From a virus, in IMG/VR virus record IMGVR_UViG_3300046690_000086, positions 1 to 49,359 of that record: a stretch of 49,359 bases of DNA. The stretch is one strand, 5' to 3'. Position numbers and translations under genes: made by a program. Under the pieces are notes generated by a model. That model had not been told where the DNA came from, searched no databases, and saw nothing but the letters and a program-made list of their open reading frames with translations. Positions 6,963 through 14,261 of this stretch are shown here, in pieces; positions within the stretch are counted from its first letter, which is position 1; each line of letters begins with the position of its first letter.

Positions 6963-7130
6963 TTATTCCATCTGTCCAATTACTGATTGGATTAACACCT
7001 TAATACGAGCGCATCTACGTTTCATTCTATCACTTACGTCTCTTCTTACGAAGTGAAGATAATCAGAGTCCCGTTCAAGACCTGCAACGAGTTCCCATAT
7101 TTCTTCCCACTCAGCTCTAGTTAATGACAT
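6963..7130 (-). CDS. 55-aa hypothetical protein
   Basis: Found by direct translation. It is a helical, charged protein with two tryptophans near the start (EWEEIWELVAG) and a basic segment RRDVSDRMKRRCAR. ATG 7130 follows the upstream stop by three bases, and its TAA is two bases from the nuclease ATG. Its tight fit between two genes supports it; function unknown. Confidence 0.65.
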   Translation of the reverse strand: MSLTRAEWEEIWELVAGLERDSDYLHFVRRDVSDRMKRRCARIKVLIQSVIGQME

Positions 7131-7133
7131 AAA

Positions 7134-7883
7134 TTACTCTGCGACCAGCTTTCTGAACTTCGCCAGTTTGGACTTGAGATTACTGTTCTCACGGACTGTG
7201 GAGATGTAGTAACTCCGCAGATCTTGCATTTCTTTGATGAGATGATCTAACATCTCGACTGCTACGTCATTATTCGGACTGGACGGAGAGACTGGACGGA
7301 CTGACCGGGCATGACGGACATGTGTAGGGATGGACTTCTTACGATGTTTAGATACGAAGATAGAGAGTGAGCCGAACGTAGTAGAGATGCCCAGTTCCTG
7401 TGCCTTCACGACAAGTGCGCGTGCGTTCTGTGAGTTGTTCTTCTGTTCGTCGATGAACGGTATGAGTGCGAACAACTTACGGAAGTTCTTGCTTCTCGTT
7501 CCAGTGAATGTGTCAGAATTCGGAGTCTCTGTCGTAGTAGTCATAGTCTGTATCTCTTCCTTAGTCTCTACTCGTGTTAGTTTGTGCATGTCTAGGAGTT
7601 CTTTGACCTGACGCGCGATTATTCCGGTTCCTTCGGGATTGAATATGGTGATCTGTCGCTTACGTGCTTCCTTTAGAATCGTGGCGAATGACGTGTGTCC
7701 TATCCATCTAGTCATGAAGACGACACGGACATTCTGTGGAAGGTCTTTGCCCTGCCAGTCTGTCTCCTGACTACTCCAGATTATGACTCGTGGGTTCTGA
7801 CGCAAGTCAATGTCGAAGTTACTAGCCTTAGCTCCGACGATTAGTATGTTTCCATGAGTTAAGGGCTGTAGTGAGTGTTCCAT
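7134..7883 (-). CDS. DUF2325-like Rossmann domain protein with C-terminal coiled coil
   Basis: 249 aa. Residues about 11-95 look like a DUF2325 domain: ILIVGAK strand, RVVFMTRWIGHTSF with a central His, then a helix (ILKEARKRQ) and a closing strand TIFNPEG. In that family the pattern is a Rossmann-like fold with strand-turn 'fvsHs' before a helix. Residues 110-200 are low-complexity/basic (Thr run, FRKLFALIPFI, KHRKK); residues 205-249 form a leucine coiled coil. DUF2325 proteins occur in bacteria and mobile elements without a settled function. The combination with a long basic linker suggests DNA association, which is inference. Confidence 0.55.
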   Translation of the reverse strand: MEHSLQPLTHGNILIVGAKASNFDIDLRQNPRVIIWSSQETDWQGKDLPQNVRVVFMTRWIGHTSFATILKEARKRQITIFNPEGTGIIARQVKELLDMHKLTRVETKEEIQTMTTTTETPNSDTFTGTRSKNFRKLFALIPFIDEQKNNSQNARALVVKAQELGISTTFGSLSIFVSKHRKKSIPTHVRHARSVRPVSPSSPNNDVAVEMLDHLIKEMQDLRSYYISTVRENSNLKSKLAKFRKLVAE

Positions 7884-7887
7884 AAAG

Positions 7888-8088
7888 TTAGTCCTTAGTC
7901 CTTGTATAGTTGAAACAGTTCGACAGTTCTAGACTTGAGATTCGTCGTTCGAGTTCTAGGACTTTCTCTCCGATACTCTTGACTGATTCGAGTATCATGC
8001 GTTCATTCTCCAGATGCAGGTTGGAGATTGAGGACAGAGCTTCTACGATACTCTTGATTAGTCCATCTACTGCTTCTCTTTCAGACAT
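7888..8088 (-). CDS. 66-aa coiled-coil hypothetical protein
   Basis: Start set at ATG 8088, which overlaps the upstream stop as UAAUG; a longer frame to 8169 would run far into the neighbour. Almost the whole protein is a predicted coiled coil (heptads such as ISNLHLENERMILESV and VLELERRISSLEL). It sits next to the DUF2325-like gene, whose C-terminus is also coiled coil, so an interaction is possible but unproven. Confidence 0.6.
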   Translation of the reverse strand: MSEREAVDGLIKSIVEALSSISNLHLENERMILESVKSIGEKVLELERRISSLELSNCFNYTRTKD

Positions 8089-8348
8089 TAGTTCACCTTC
8101 TTTCTGTTTCCATTTATGGATTCGATAGTTGGGAAGACTACTCCCTTTCCGTGGAGCCATTCGAAACATACACAGTCAAGTGCGTCTGTAATGATGACTC
8201 GTATTGTCGTACCTACTTGTGCTCCTACAGACATAGAGAGATAGTCTGCTGCATGCACAGCATCGTTTGCTGAGACGAAGTGACGGACACGCTCATATGA
8301 GCCGTCTTTGAAGAACTGATAGACGGAATATTCATTTTCATTCGTCAT
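8088..8348 (-). CDS. 86-aa hypothetical protein
   Basis: Start ATG 8348, inside the end of the upstream gene (11-nt overlap); stop overlaps the next start as UAAUG. The N-terminus (YSVYQFFKDGSYERV) resembles small phage proteins with one alpha-beta domain; a DALDCVCFEW segment is near the C-terminus. No known function. Confidence 0.6.
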   Translation of the reverse strand: MTNENEYSVYQFFKDGSYERVRHFVSANDAVHAADYLSMSVGAQVGTTIRVIITDALDCVCFEWLHGKGVVFPTIESINGNRKKVN

Positions 8349-8616
8349 GTTCTGAGTCCAGTTCTTTGATGCAGTCTGCGCACATCTGGAATGCAGGTCC
8401 AGTTTCACTGCCACATCTGCGACATTTAGTTTTGCAGGAAATTTCCATCACAATCTCGTATGTGACATCATTTACTTCCAGTTCTGGATGAGGACAATCA
8501 TGATTCCACTCATCATTGATATGTGCTTGAAAGTCCTCAGCCATATCCTTCAAATATTCCTGATTGGCAGTTGGATTGAAGTAGAGGCGATACTCAATGT
8601 ATAGTTTCTGTTCCAT
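8338..8616 (-). CDS. 92-aa protein with C-terminal zinc ribbon
   Basis: ATG 8616 overlaps the kinase stop as UAAUG. The N-terminal 55 residues are a beta-rich domain (YIEYRLYF, YEIVMEIS); the C-terminus has CKTKCRRCGSETG and MCADC, a clear zinc ribbon. Membership of the early operon suggests a regulatory or nucleic-acid-binding role. Function unknown. Confidence 0.65.
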   Translation of the reverse strand: MEQKLYIEYRLYFNPTANQEYLKDMAEDFQAHINDEWNHDCPHPELEVNDVTYEIVMEISCKTKCRRCGSETGPAFQMCADCIKELDSEHDE

Positions 8617-8990
8617 TACTGTTCCCACCTTTCACGCATTTTCTGAATAGTTTCTTCAGGGACTCCATGGATATTTGGAAAGAGTGGACCTGAGAGAGTG
8701 ACTTCGACTACACGATAGCCGTATTCAAGTGCGAGCTGAAGATAAGGCTTCATCTCCCATCGTTGAGTGAATGTGTTAGAGACTGCTATTCTGTCTACTT
8801 TATACTCCATGAGATGTTCTACGTTAGAACGACAGAACTGATGCGCTTCTGCTATCCTACCAGCGTTGTACTCATACTTTCCGTCATGAAGGAAGAAATC
8901 ATCTGCCTCACATACGGATGCTCGTAAATCAAGTGCGAGTGTAGACTTGCCTGAGCCGGGTAGTCCTCTGATTAAGAATAGAGTCTTCAC
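8616..8990 (-). CDS. P-loop kinase, polynucleotide-kinase/N4BP2-like
   Basis: 124 aa AAA_33-type P-loop protein. Walker A RGLPGSGKST at residues 8-17, an EADDFF acceptor-side motif (about 29-34), YEYNAGRIAEAHQFC, VSNTFT (about 70-75) and a C-terminal HGVPEETI with a late Arg. This order is characteristic of phage and eukaryotic N4BP2/PNK-like kinases that phosphorylate 5'-OH ends or small substrates. It could serve in end repair after host nuclease damage; the substrate is not shown by sequence. It overlaps the next gene upstream by four bases. Confidence 0.82.
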   Translation of the reverse strand: MKTLFLIRGLPGSGKSTLALDLRASVCEADDFFLHDGKYEYNAGRIAEAHQFCRSNVEHLMEYKVDRIAVSNTFTQRWEMKPYLQLALEYGYRVVEVTLSGPLFPNIHGVPEETIQKMRERWEQ

Positions 8991-9214
8991 TTCGAGTCCT
9001 TGTCTGAGTGCGTGATAAGAGAATGAAGGGGCACATTCCAGAAGCGAGAGCTATCAGCAGCACTAATACAAGAGCACCCCAACGGGAGATGTTGTCTGTG
9101 TCTCCTGTTGACATACGCATCTCTGATACGTTCTGCTTCTCTGAAGGTCTCGACTACTACTTCTGCGACGAGTGTGTCATACATTGCGATCTGTAGTCTG
9201 TGTCCTTTGGACAT
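8987..9214 (-). CDS. 75-aa hypothetical protein
   Basis: Starts MSKGHRLQIAMYDTL and has a charged helix (ETFREAERIRDAYVNRRHRQ) typical of small phage early proteins. It is coupled by a four-base overlap to the kinase downstream and lies one base from the upstream stop. Several other frames are open here, but this one fits the operon spacing. Function unknown. Confidence 0.5.
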   Translation of the reverse strand: MSKGHRLQIAMYDTLVAEVVVETFREAERIRDAYVNRRHRQHLPLGCSCISAADSSRFWNVPLHSLITHSDKDSK

Positions 9215-9215
9215 T

Positions 9216-9464
9216 TTAGTCTGTCTCCTCTTTCACTTTCGCTGTCCACTGAGATTCTTCTTGTACTAGCCATTCATTGTATTTGGATTGTAGTTCGGAC
9301 TCTGAGTAGTGTCGCGGATCTTCTGGTAGCCAGTCAAGGAATGCGTCGATACGTGCGCGTGCGTCATGATTTCCATCTTCCGAGAATACCGGACCAAACG
9401 CCCAATCAGTAGTGGAACAATACATACATGCAGTGTCATAATCACCAAGTATTCTAACGCCCAT
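9216..9464 (-). CDS. 82-aa hypothetical protein
   Basis: ATG 9464 is chosen because AGGAA lies seven bases upstream; a GTG at 9491 is the alternative. It contains CMYC (residues 12-15), WAFGPVF and an acidic amphipathic C-terminus. Single cysteine pair, so metal binding is uncertain. Function unknown. Confidence 0.55.
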   Translation of the reverse strand: MGVRILGDYDTACMYCSTTDWAFGPVFSEDGNHDARARIDAFLDWLPEDPRHYSESELQSKYNEWLVQEESQWTAKVKEETD

Positions 9465-9503
9465 AACATTATTCCTACTCTTAAGGCGCACAGCATAGAA
9501 GGA

Positions 9504-9620
9504 TTATTTCTTCTTAGATTTATAATCCTGCTGTATCGCATAGACGAATGTGACTACGATAAGATAACAGAAAACAAGTGACGCGATACCTGCCCAACCA
9601 CCTGCGATATACTCTTCCAT
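9504..9620 (-). CDS. 38-aa single-pass membrane protein
   Basis: Found by direct translation: a short acidic N-terminus, one hydrophobic helix (about residues 9-29, AGIASLVFCYLIVVTFVYAI) and a lysine-rich tail. ATG 9620 has AGGA five bases upstream. It is the first gene after the helicase and its hairpin. Small membrane proteins in early phage operons can act in superinfection exclusion or host takeover; that is inference only. Confidence 0.6.
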   Translation of the reverse strand: MEEYIAGGWAGIASLVFCYLIVVTFVYAIQQDYKSKKK

Positions 9621-9661
9621 CTGTCCTGTATCCCTTTCTTGTCTGAAGTAAGTGTCCAATT

Positions 9662-9694
9662 GAGCCTATCAATCCGCGGTAGACTGATAGGCTC
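9662..9694 (-). terminator. Intergenic hairpin after the helicase gene
   Basis: GAGCCTATCA (9662-9671) pairs perfectly with TGATAGGCTC (9685-9694), loop 13 nt. It lies between the SprT-SNF2 gene and the 38-aa membrane protein. No T-run follows on the minus strand, so it could be a rho-dependent pause, an mRNA-processing stem or a weak attenuator. Confidence 0.45.
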
Positions 9695-9717
9695 TCAGGA
9701 GACTGACTCCCTACTCC

Positions 9718-11844
9718 CTACTTGCGACCTTTCTTGGCGTTGTGGGCGTTGACGATAGATGCTGCTAGCTCTTTCATGATGGCATCTTCGTTCCAGACTT
9801 CAGCCTCTCCCTTGTTCATGAGGGAGTGGAATCTAGACCGCTTGCCTTCGATGATCGCATCTAGCTTCGGGTCTGTCGTAGTTAGCCCCTCTAAGTGCGC
9901 GTAGATGGCGTTAACTGATACAGATACGGCTCCGATGCGAATGAAACGTCCTTCACACTGTTCTTCCTTGCCGGGATTCCACTGTCTCTCATGCATGAGG
10001 CAGTCGCAGCAGGTTTGGAGGTTCATTCCTTCACCTAATGCTAACTGTGAGCCGACTAGTAGTGCGCGTGGGGACTGGTTGAACTTATCGCACGTTTCGT
10101 TACGCGCGAATGAATTCATGTCTGCTGTGTATTGCAGGACTGGCATGTCATTGCCATACTTCTGTTTTAGTTCTTCGAAGAGGATGGCTTGCACGTCTCT
10201 GTGATGCGCGAAGATAACCAGCTTTCTGTCTGTCTCTTCGACAAATTCATCGACGTATTCTAGTGTCGCAGGGACTTTAGCGAGTGCGACTAGATGACGC
10301 ATCTTTTGCATGGCTGCTATGATAGCCATGCCTGACAGAGCCTGAGCCTGAGATTCGTACCACTTCACGAACTCATCGACTGCTGCATCATAGTCCTGCT
10401 CCTCTTGAGGAGTCATCATGATGTTCAGCTTAGTGCGATTGACTGTCGGCAGTTCTGCGAGGACTTCACGACGTTCACGTCTGACGCAGATATCCTTCGT
10501 GTATTCTTTGAAAGCGTTGATCTTATGACGTTTGATTCCGCCTTCTTTCAGGAACTGACCCTGATAGAAATACTCTACCCAATCGCGCTTGAACTTCTCC
10601 TCTGATGGAAACTTCATAGGATCCATCATGTTGAAGACTGGGAATAGTTCTGAGCCGCGATTGTTCCACGGCGTCCCCGAAAGTGCGATTACCTTACGTC
10701 CCTTCACGATACGACGGACCATCTGCGTCCTAGATGAGTCAACATTCTTTATCTGCTGACATTCGTCAAGGACTACACACTTAATTCCGACTCTATCGAA
10801 CTGTGAGATATCGAAGCCAGATGAGACAACCTTGCCGGACTTGAGTGTCCGTGACTTCTGGACTAGCATGTCATAGCCGATGATGTAGTGCTTCAGTCCC
10901 GGCCAGAGATAATCCTTCGATGTGTTGACTATCTGTGGGATATGCTGTGCATTCTTCGGATCAGGGTTCATCCAGTTCAGGATTACACTGGACTTCTGAT
11001 ACTTAAGGCCGGACTTGTCTATCCACAAGATAGGCCAGAGGGATGGAGTGAAATATACGACTCCGGCAGCTTGTATCGTCTTGCCTAGTCCCATCTCATC
11101 GAAGCATGCCGCGCCTTTGTTGACAGCTAGACCTGCCTCAAGGAACTTCATTCCTTCTATTTGGAAGTCGTAGGGACGATAGCGTGAGCAGAGGACACAC
11201 TTGTTCTTGTTCCACTTATGCTTGCATGAGTCGGAGCCGCCTACGTGGAACGTATGGAACGGTGTTCCCTTAGGGACATTGGTTACGATCTTATGTCCGC
11301 ATTCGAGCATTGCGATATGCAGGTCAGGTTCTGTATCTCCGAGTGTTCGTATCGTCTCTTCGGAGATCTTGACCGCGACCTTTCCGCAGGTGGGACACTT
11401 CTCTTGTAGGCGGGTGATGTTGTACTTAGGTGTCCGGACTATCTGTTCTTCGAATGCGATAGGGACTTGAATGACTTTCTCGTCGAAAGTTATCTCGACG
11501 TCTGCCCCTGACCGAATCGCATCTATGACGCGCGGATCTAATGAGAGGTTAGAGCAGGGAGCCGTATGCGTGCAACCTAACTCTTTAGCCTTTTGGATCC
11601 AGACCTCATCGTGTGCATGACCCGGTGTCAGGGCATGAGCTATCTCATGCCTAACGGTGTTGTGGACATCCTCGACCGGATGTATGTCGATGTGATGTGC
11701 GGAGATGATGATTGCTCTGTCTCTGTGTGAGCAGAGACCAAGGAATCGAGAGTTAGAGTCTTGATTCAGACGTGCGGACCAATCTTGCAGCCCATGTCTG
11801 TTCATCTCTTCTCTCATGAATTGTGTTGCTGAACTTCTGTCCAT
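9718..11844 (-). CDS. SprT-like metalloprotease fused to SNF2-type helicase
   Basis: 708 aa. Residues 1-95 form a SprT/Spartan-like domain: HEIAH at 66-70 and the GHAHDEVW follow-on at 75-82, supplying the zinc ligands. Residues 145-220 contain CPTC, ECGH and CKHKWNKNKCVLC, a zinc-ribbon linker. From about 224 a superfamily-2 SNF2 helicase follows: RPYDFQ (Q-like), MGLGKT (251-256), DECQ in place of DEAH (360-363), SGTPWNNR (389-396) and a late QCEGRFIR motif VI with GEGMNLQ motif V. Likely role: removal or remodelling of proteins on DNA during replication or transcription. It has the TCCGAAAGGAC leader seven bases before its ATG. Confidence 0.9.
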   Translation of the reverse strand: MDRSSATQFMREEMNRHGLQDWSARLNQDSNSRFLGLCSHRDRAIIISAHHIDIHPVEDVHNTVRHEIAHALTPGHAHDEVWIQKAKELGCTHTAPCSNLSLDPRVIDAIRSGADVEITFDEKVIQVPIAFEEQIVRTPKYNITRLQEKCPTCGKVAVKISEETIRTLGDTEPDLHIAMLECGHKIVTNVPKGTPFHTFHVGGSDSCKHKWNKNKCVLCSRYRPYDFQIEGMKFLEAGLAVNKGAACFDEMGLGKTIQAAGVVYFTPSLWPILWIDKSGLKYQKSSVILNWMNPDPKNAQHIPQIVNTSKDYLWPGLKHYIIGYDMLVQKSRTLKSGKVVSSGFDISQFDRVGIKCVVLDECQQIKNVDSSRTQMVRRIVKGRKVIALSGTPWNNRGSELFPVFNMMDPMKFPSEEKFKRDWVEYFYQGQFLKEGGIKRHKINAFKEYTKDICVRRERREVLAELPTVNRTKLNIMMTPQEEQDYDAAVDEFVKWYESQAQALSGMAIIAAMQKMRHLVALAKVPATLEYVDEFVEETDRKLVIFAHHRDVQAILFEELKQKYGNDMPVLQYTADMNSFARNETCDKFNQSPRALLVGSQLALGEGMNLQTCCDCLMHERQWNPGKEEQCEGRFIRIGAVSVSVNAIYAHLEGLTTTDPKLDAIIEGKRSRFHSLMNKGEAEVWNEDAIMKELAASIVNAHNAKKGRK

Positions 11845-11851
11845 TAGTTCT

Positions 11852-11862
11852 GTCCTTTCGGA
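11852..11862 (-). promoter_or_regulatory. TCCGAAAGGAC translation leader (copy 1)
   Basis: On the minus strand TCCGAAAGGAC ends seven bases before the SprT-SNF2 ATG. TCC and GGA can pair around a GAAA tetraloop, and AGGA is the ribosome binding site. The same element precedes three other early genes. Confidence 0.7.
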
Positions 11863-11900
11863 ATGCAGATAAGTGAGTGAGTGCGACTAGTCTAGTTAAT

Positions 11901-11943
11901 GTCCGTCCGACTGAGTGACTGAGTGACTGAGTGACTGACGGAC
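11901..11943. repeat. 8-bp tandem repeats inside an inverted repeat
   Basis: GACTGAGT is repeated three times plus a partial fourth copy (11909-11939), framed by GTCCGTC (11901-11907) and GACGGAC (11937-11943). An 8-bp palindrome GACTAGTC lies at 11885-11892. Possible protein-binding iterons; no function shown. Confidence 0.6.
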
Positions 11944-12614
11944 TAGATTAGGCCCATGTTGGTTGCGACAATCTTTGCCGCATCCTCACATGAGAGATTC
12001 TTCGACACGGAGAGACGTTGGACTGAGACGAGCGGGACACCCGGATATTTGGCTACAGCTTCCATCAGAGCTTTCTTGCTGAACTTAATAACAGGAGTCT
12101 TGGCGACAGTCGGCTTGGTGGGAGTTTTTACGACGTTAGGCTTGTAGTTCACATCGAGTGTCTTGTATTTCGCGCGATCCTTCTCATGCAATGTTGCCGC
12201 AAGAGCCTGAGCATTGACCTGTATCGCGTATCTCTGATTCTCGACTGCTACTAACTCAGCCTTCATGTTGAAGATTACTTCTGACAGATGTTTGATACGC
12301 GCGGTTGCCTCATCTAGAATCTTGAATTTCTTATCTGCATCTGCAATAGATGGATTCTGATTGACGGCAGCGGATATCTCGACGAAAGGTATCGTACCAG
12401 CTTTGAACAAGTCAGCTTTGACTTGTATGTCTGAATCGACTTTACGTGCATCCTCGACTACTTTAGACGTACGCGCGACCGATGCAAGCTCTTCGTCAAG
12501 ACATTCCTTGCATAACCACATATTGTGATGAGCGGGGAAGATCTTGACATTCTTTCCACCGCCATTTAAGTGCGTAGCTTCACACTCACCTATTTTGAAC
12601 GCTAGTGGTGACAT
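11943..12614 (-). CDS. 223-aa hypothetical protein with zinc knuckle and coiled coil
   Basis: The N-terminus carries Cys9 (GECEATHL) and CKEC (about 35-38), with nearby histidines, a plausible zinc site. Residues 45-145 are a long alpha-helical, heptad-containing segment. Residues 155-180 are a Lys/Thr/Pro linker (TPTKPTVAKTP) leading to a small C-terminal domain. ATG 12614 overlaps the upstream stop as UAAUG. The arrangement suggests a scaffold-like DNA-associated protein; function unknown. Confidence 0.6.
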   Translation of the reverse strand: MSPLAFKIGECEATHLNGGGKNVKIFPAHHNMWLCKECLDEELASVARTSKVVEDARKVDSDIQVKADLFKAGTIPFVEISAAVNQNPSIADADKKFKILDEATARIKHLSEVIFNMKAELVAVENQRYAIQVNAQALAATLHEKDRAKYKTLDVNYKPNVVKTPTKPTVAKTPVIKFSKKALMEAVAKYPGVPLVSVQRLSVSKNLSCEDAAKIVATNMGLI

Positions 12615-12850
12615 TACTTCGCTCCTATCTTACGAGCAGCTTTACGTGATAGTTGGACTGCTGGAGTGGACTGGACTGTCTTAGACGGACGGACTGATTT
12701 GACTGAAGATTTGACCCGCGACCCAGAATGGAATCTACACGTTCCAGTTCTGTTGATAGGATTTTCTATCACATCGTAGTGCTGAACGTCTGACGGTAGG
12801 ACACGGACTCGCTTAATCCGCTTGCAGATTACACAGAAGAATCGCTTCAT
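12614..12850 (-). CDS. 78-aa basic protein
   Basis: Highly basic (many Lys, Arg, Ser), with CVIC near residue 6 and a Ser/Val/Lys-rich centre; it lacks a second CxxC. It has a TCCGAAAGGAC leader ten bases before ATG 12850. Coupled to the next gene by UAAUG. Basic charge suggests nucleic-acid binding. Function unknown. Confidence 0.6.
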   Translation of the reverse strand: MKRFFCVICKRIKRVRVLPSDVQHYDVIENPINRTGTCRFHSGSRVKSSVKSVRPSKTVQSTPAVQLSRKAARKIGAK

Positions 12851-12860
12851 GATTCTAACT

Positions 12861-12871
12861 GTCCTTTCGGA
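12861..12871 (-). promoter_or_regulatory. TCCGAAAGGAC translation leader (copy 2)
   Basis: Identical 11-mer on the minus strand, ten bases before the ATG of the 78-aa basic protein. Confidence 0.7.
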
Positions 12872-12882
12872 TGTTTATGGGT

Positions 12883-13152
12883 TTACGACTTGTATTCTGA
12901 TTCATCGATGCAGCCACAGGGATTCGATGTATCTGCTCCACACTGTGAGCAGTATTCTACATCATCGTCGTTTGCATATTCATTGACTGTTCCATAGTCC
13001 AATGAACCTGTAGACTTGCATTTACGGCATACGGCATCACGCCAGTTATCAGACTTCTGGCTATCTGGAGACTTCATTACTTGAGGATTACCGCACTCTT
13101 GACAAGTGCGTATCCAATCGGTAGGTTTGAACTGAGGGAATCTGAGAGACAA
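12883..13152 (-). CDS. 89-aa multi-CxxC zinc protein
   Basis: Contains CQEC (residues 17-20), CRKC (about 42-45), CSQC and a CGC pair near the C-terminus, enough for two zinc ribbons. No ATG fits; the start is a TTG at 13152, supported because the conserved TCCGAAAGGAC leader lies exactly eight bases upstream, the same spacing as in another family member. Likely a nucleic-acid-binding protein; function unknown. Confidence 0.65.
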   Translation of the reverse strand: MSLRFPQFKPTDWIRTCQECGNPQVMKSPDSQKSDNWRDAVCRKCKSTGSLDYGTVNEYANDDDVEYCSQCGADTSNPCGCIDESEYKS

Positions 13153-13160
13153 GGGGACAC

Positions 13161-13171
13161 GTCCTTTCGGA
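13161..13171 (-). promoter_or_regulatory. TCCGAAAGGAC translation leader (copy 3), supports a TTG start
   Basis: Identical 11-mer on the minus strand, eight bases before the TTG start at 13152-13150. Confidence 0.7.
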
Positions 13172-13178
13172 TATCGTG

Positions 13179-13320
13179 TGACATATCTTGTGGCTAGATA
13201 TGTCAGTTAGTAGGCGTTCGCCACGCCTCTATTGTCGCCCGAAGGCGATCCGCTTGTCAATAGGCACCTAAACGTTGCAGACAAAGGGGTTAGGGCCGCC
13301 CCATCCATTGAACGACCCTA
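13179..13320 (-). other. Intergenic region with several hairpins
   Basis: TGACATATCT (13179-13188) pairs with AGATATGTCA (13196-13205). Further on are TCGCC-cgaa-GGCGA enclosed by CTATTG/CAATAG, and GTTAGGG/CCCTAAC around a 20-nt loop. No T-runs. Reads as a structured leader or processing region between two zinc-protein genes; no gene seen. Confidence 0.5.
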
Positions 13321-13342
13321 ACACGACTATAGACTCTTGTTG

Positions 13343-13741
13343 CTAGATCTTATCCAGTCTCTTAAAACGAATCAATTTGTCAATCTCTTCTTCAGTTACT
13401 TCGTCCAATGCTTTCCCCGTCTTCTCTGCGATCTTACTGCGGGCTTCGTATCTCTCGAAGTCAAAATCATCAGGTGCGACGTATTCAACTCCTGCTCTAC
13501 ACGTTGTACATAGAGGTTTATCGTCTTTCATGTTCTCAGAGTCAAGTACGAATGGATCCATACATCTGTTACACAATGACAACTTTCCTTCTACTTGATT
13601 GGCGACGTTGAATGGCATGTAGTGCGTACAATCAGGTAAATTGCACGCCCATACGCCCCGACTCTTGTCAATAGGACTGACCCCAAATGCGTATGGATAG
13701 ATACGTGTGTACTGATGTGTGTGGCTCTTCTTCCTAGACAT
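13343..13741 (-). CDS. 132-aa multi-zinc-ribbon protein
   Basis: Begins with a basic MSRKKSHTHQ tail, then CNLPDC, CNRC and CTTC pairs (about residues 34-82) and a helical C-terminus. The cysteine spacing suggests zinc ribbons. ATG 13741 has GAGGATGG upstream. It is the first minus-strand gene left of the AT-rich core, so it may be transcribed from there. It could be a regulator; no family recognised. Confidence 0.65.
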   Translation of the reverse strand: MSRKKSHTHQYTRIYPYAFGVSPIDKSRGVWACNLPDCTHYMPFNVANQVEGKLSLCNRCMDPFVLDSENMKDDKPLCTTCRAGVEYVAPDDFDFERYEARSKIAEKTGKALDEVTEEEIDKLIRFKRLDKI

Positions 13742-13860
13742 TTTTCCATCCTCGCTCTCTCTGAAATAGGACAGTTTACCCTCTCCCTCTCTCCCTCTCC
13801 ACCCCGATTCTAGTCGAAATCCCGACGTGTGTCAAGGGTTCGACACCACGGCAAGACATG

Positions 13861-13934
13861 TGCCAAAGATAAGAGGAAAGATATGTAAAAAAAATATATA
13901 TAATAATATATAACTATTATCTTTCTACTTGGCA
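13861..13934. other. AT-rich core with inverted flanks, candidate replication origin
   Basis: About 40 bases (13880-13920) are almost entirely A and T. They are flanked by TGCCAA...GATAA (from 13861) and the inverted TTATC...TTGGCA (to 13934). Such DNA-unwinding elements beside palindromes are typical of origins; equally it could supply TATA-like promoter -10 boxes for leftward transcription. Confidence 0.4.
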
Positions 13935-14027
13935 TCTGGTTTGCCGATGTACGTGGACACCAGTTAGCCCAAAAGGGGTCAGGAGAGAGAGAGAGGGAGA
14001 GTCTCTATGTCCCATCTGTAGGACACA

Positions 14028-14043
14028 TATCTTACGTAAGATA
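14028..14043. promoter_or_regulatory. 16-bp perfect palindrome
   Basis: TATCTTACGTAAGATA is a perfect dyad ending three bases before the 21-bp operator-like palindrome. Candidate binding site for a dimeric regulator. Confidence 0.5.
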
Positions 14044-14045
14044 AG

Positions 14046-14066
14046 TGATACTGATTCCCAGTATCA
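14046..14066. promoter_or_regulatory. Operator-like palindrome TGATACT-N7-AGTATCA (site 1)
   Basis: Perfect 7-bp arms with a 7-base spacer. The same arms and spacing recur at 15196-15216, on the other side of the two small GC-richer genes. Probably a repressor or initiator site. Confidence 0.65.
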
Positions 14067-14230
14067 AGTCGCACAGCTTAAAAGATCTTTCGCAAGAGAA
14101 TGAGTCGCACAGCCTCGCCGCACAGCCCAAAGGGCTATCCGCAGGATATGGATGGGATAGGTGGTACGGTAGAGGTAGTACAGGCGGGGAACGGTAGAGG
14201 TGGGTCCAGCTCTGCTGTAAGAGAAAGGAG

Positions 14231-14249
14231 CCAGACGCGATGTCTGGCC
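14231..14249 (-). terminator. Intrinsic-terminator-like hairpin after the 74-aa gene
   Basis: GCCAGAC (14231-14237) pairs with GTCTGGC (14243-14249), loop GCGAT, extendable with flanking GG/CC. On the minus strand it is followed by TCCTTTCTCTT, a T-rich tail. It lies just downstream of the 74-aa gene's stop. Confidence 0.55.
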
Positions 14250-14261
14250 CCCGTGACAGAG

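Larger units (their letters stand above)
13742..14261. other. 520-bp gene-free control region
   Basis: Contents from left to right: a pyrimidine-rich stretch (13770-13800), the AT-rich core with inverted flanks (13861-13934), a purine tract (13981-14000), a 16-bp palindrome, a 21-bp operator-like palindrome, an AGCCC-aaa-GGGCT hairpin near 14124-14136 and a terminator-like hairpin (14231-14249). Short open frames on both strands here (for example plus 14100-14348) look like shadows of GC-richer DNA. Probable promoter/origin region. Confidence 0.6.

Noticed and set aside
11909-11939. CRISPR-like repeat
   Set aside because: Units are 8 bp with no spacers; a simple tandem repeat.
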